Source of the DNA: Clostridiales bacterium
GTDB taxonomy: Bacteria > Bacillota > Clostridia > Lachnospirales > Lachnospiraceae
Length of the DNA stretch: 33,656 nucleotides
Assembly (NCBI GenBank): GCA_012520655.1
Contig: JAAYNW010000016.1
Coordinates: 1 to 33,656 of the forward strand
Direction: 5' to 3'
Shown: positions 32,183-33,656 of the stretch, in pieces
Position numbering within the stretch: position 1 is the stretch's first letter
How the letters are laid out: each line of letters starts with the position of its first letter
The notes under the pieces: generated by a model
Told to the model about the DNA's origin: nothing
Database searches by the model: none
What the model saw: only the letters and a program-made list of their open reading frames with translations
Position numbers and translations under genes: made by a program

Positions 32183-33532
32183 ATGTCAGACAATAATCAA
32201 GGAGGATCAATCGGGTTACTAGCATGTGTTACTATGATTGCAGGAGGTATGATCGGAAGCGCCATTTTTTCGCTTTCAGGACTTACCATTTTTCTGGCAG
32301 GACCATCGGCCATTCTGTCATGGATCATAGCGGCAGCCATTATGTTAATTTACGGACTTGTAGTAGCTGAACTGTCCACTATTTTCCCGAAATCAGGAGG
32401 TGTATTCGTTTTCCCGTCTAAGGCGCTTGGAAAAACTGAAAAGACAGGAAAGCTTTGGGGCTGGATATCCACATGGGGATATATTAACGCCAACATCGTA
32501 GCGATAGCTTTTGCTGCAATATATGTGGCAACCTATCTTGGAGTCGGCTTCCCGATTTTTGCTAATTTACAAATACCGCTTGCTATAGGCGCTATTGCAT
32601 TTTGCTTTATTTTAAACACAATCAAATTCGCTGTAACGGGACGGCTCAACAATATTCTCGTAGGTGTGCTTATCCTCACTATGCTTATTTTTATCTGTGT
32701 GGGTATTTTCGGAGGAAGCTGGGATTCTTCTCTGCTTGTTCCATTTTTTTCACAGGGAGCGTCCGGAACCACCGGTTTCCTGTCGGTAGTTCCTACCGCG
32801 ATGGTCGGGTACGGCTCCATCGTTGCTATTGCATTTATGGTTTCTGAAGTAAAGAATCCGAACAAAAATGTTCCTAAATCGATACTAATCGCTATGGGCA
32901 TCGTTGTATCCTTATATACCCTGATTATTCTTGCAACCGTTGGATTGATTACAGCAGGCTTTTTGGCTGAAAATCCGGGAATGCGCTTCATTCCACTTTA
33001 TGCGGCAAGCTTTACCAAGCTGACAGCTTATCCGTGGATTGCTAAAGTTATTTCCATATCGGCAGTATTGGCGCTCCTTACCACGATGCTCGTTGTTATT
33101 GCTCTCACATCAAGAGCTATTGCGGCGACGGCAGGAGGCGGTCTTTTACCGGAGATACTGGGAAGAAACGGGAAAACAGGGACACCTATTTTTGCTACAA
33201 TCCTTGTATCAGTCATGGGTGCTATCGTAGCGTGCTTCCCTGAATTTACAGCAGAAATTGTTAGTTTGGGCGCGTTGTTTGCGGCCATTACTATAAGCAT
33301 TAATTGCATATCATTGATTGCAGCGAGAAAGAAAAATACATATGTACCTGGAAAATTCCGCGCACCGGGCGGTAATGCACTTCCTGTAGTTGCCCTTATT
33401 ATACTTATTATCTGCTATATTCCCGATATCATAGGGGGAGGCTGGGTCCTTTGGGGCTATACCATTGCATGGTATTTACTGGGTCTTATTATCTATAGCT
33501 ATTATTCAAAGAAAAATAAGAAGGCAGAATGA
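32183..33532 (+). CDS. APC-family amino acid/polyamine/organocation permease
   Basis: 449 residues from the ATG at 32183; a TTG at 32162 or an ATG at 32177 are alternatives, and none of the ATGs has a good ribosome site. The chain has about 12 hydrophobic segments. The first helix reads VTMIAGGMIGSAIFSLSG with the unwound glycine-rich substrate site of the APC fold. FPKSGGVFVFPSKALG and the EVKNPNKNVPKS loop after helix 6 are typical APC-family features. It imports or exchanges a small organic compound, usually an amino acid or amine. That is unexpected for an operon with an aldolase and a SorC regulator. Its position downstream suggests co-regulation, with the hairpin at 32093-32163 reducing or switching its expression. 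Confidence 0.88.
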   Translation: MSDNNQGGSIGLLACVTMIAGGMIGSAIFSLSGLTIFLAGPSAILSWIIAAAIMLIYGLVVAELSTIFPKSGGVFVFPSKALGKTEKTGKLWGWISTWGYINANIVAIAFAAIYVATYLGVGFPIFANLQIPLAIGAIAFCFILNTIKFAVTGRLNNILVGVLILTMLIFICVGIFGGSWDSSLLVPFFSQGASGTTGFLSVVPTAMVGYGSIVAIAFMVSEVKNPNKNVPKSILIAMGIVVSLYTLIILATVGLITAGFLAENPGMRFIPLYAASFTKLTAYPWIAKVISISAVLALLTTMLVVIALTSRAIAATAGGGLLPEILGRNGKTGTPIFATILVSVMGAIVACFPEFTAEIVSLGALFAAITISINCISLIAARKKNTYVPGKFRAPGGNALPVVALIILIICYIPDIIGGGWVLWGYTIAWYLLGLIIYSYYSKKNKKAE

Positions 33533-33534
33533 GA

Positions 33535-33578
33535 CCAGCTATGAAAAGTCAAGCTTAAATTAGCTGGAAATTAAAAAT
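33535..33578 (+). terminator. Weak terminator after the permease gene
   Basis: CCAGCTA (33535-33541) pairs with TAGCTGG (33561-33567), and an AT-rich stretch with TTTTTT follows at about 33579. The remaining 80 bases of the window hold no recognisable feature. Confidence 0.45.
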
Positions 33579-33656
33579 ATTTTTTCGTGGTAAAAAAGGG
33601 TAACTTTAATAAAGCTCCCGGGTGGGTGCATTTTTTCAAATCTATCGATATTGGTA

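Noticed and set aside
1-33656. Mobile elements, prophage, CRISPR array or defence system
   Set aside because: No transposase, integrase, phage structural gene, terminal repeats or spacer-repeat pattern was seen. Gene losses here look like simple deletions and point changes.

Overview
The window is chromosomal DNA from a low-to-mid GC Firmicute, most likely a Lachnospiraceae-type (Clostridium cluster XIVa) anaerobe. The reasons are AGGAGG-type ribosome sites, sigma-A promoters with 16-18 bp spacers, a reverse rubrerythrin beside PerR, a DUF4358-like lipoprotein, a DUF362/ferredoxin protein and a DUF4430 plus ECF S-component pair. I cannot name genus or species. No rRNA, tRNA, CRISPR, phage or intact insertion sequence was seen.

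Layout. 1-3750: a hyperacidic repeat lipoprotein, then a minus-strand MBOAT O-acyltransferase with its SGNH-like partner. 3878-6487: a second lipoprotein, a small ORF overlapping the start of a HAD phosphatase, and a DUF362/4Fe-4S protein. 6596-10220: murG (minus), an unknown membrane protein and pgi. 10442-11808: a DUF4430 protein with an ECF S component, and an HPr-like protein lacking the phospho-histidine. 11912-15205: a LysR regulator and metE, with a candidate MET-box between them. 15389-20238: a decayed uronate-catabolism locus, with an AraC regulator, a heparinase II/III relic, a kduI-kduD deletion fusion, and intact KDPG aldolase and KDG kinase. 20763-23022: a D-2-hydroxyacid dehydrogenase, mtnN and luxS. 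23295-25139: a decayed HTH/effector-binding regulator, reverse rubrerythrin and perR. 25390-27598: a histidine kinase and response regulator pair. 27730-33532: an iron alcohol dehydrogenase divergent from a class I aldolase, a zinc dehydrogenase, a SorC-type regulator and an APC permease.

How the parts fit. luxS and mtnN turn S-adenosylhomocysteine into homocysteine and MetE methylates it. The LysR protein resembles the streptococcal MetR/MtaR group, which responds to methionine-pathway signals. PerR and reverse rubrerythrin form a peroxide-defence pair, with a strong palindrome at the perR promoter. The uronate locus has lost its lyase and both Kdu steps by deletion but keeps the two late steps. 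The last locus looks like a real regulon: near-identical ATTACAAA-type boxes lie in both divergent promoters and, in part, at the aldolase start codon. Its substrate is unknown, which makes it the best candidate here for undescribed biology.
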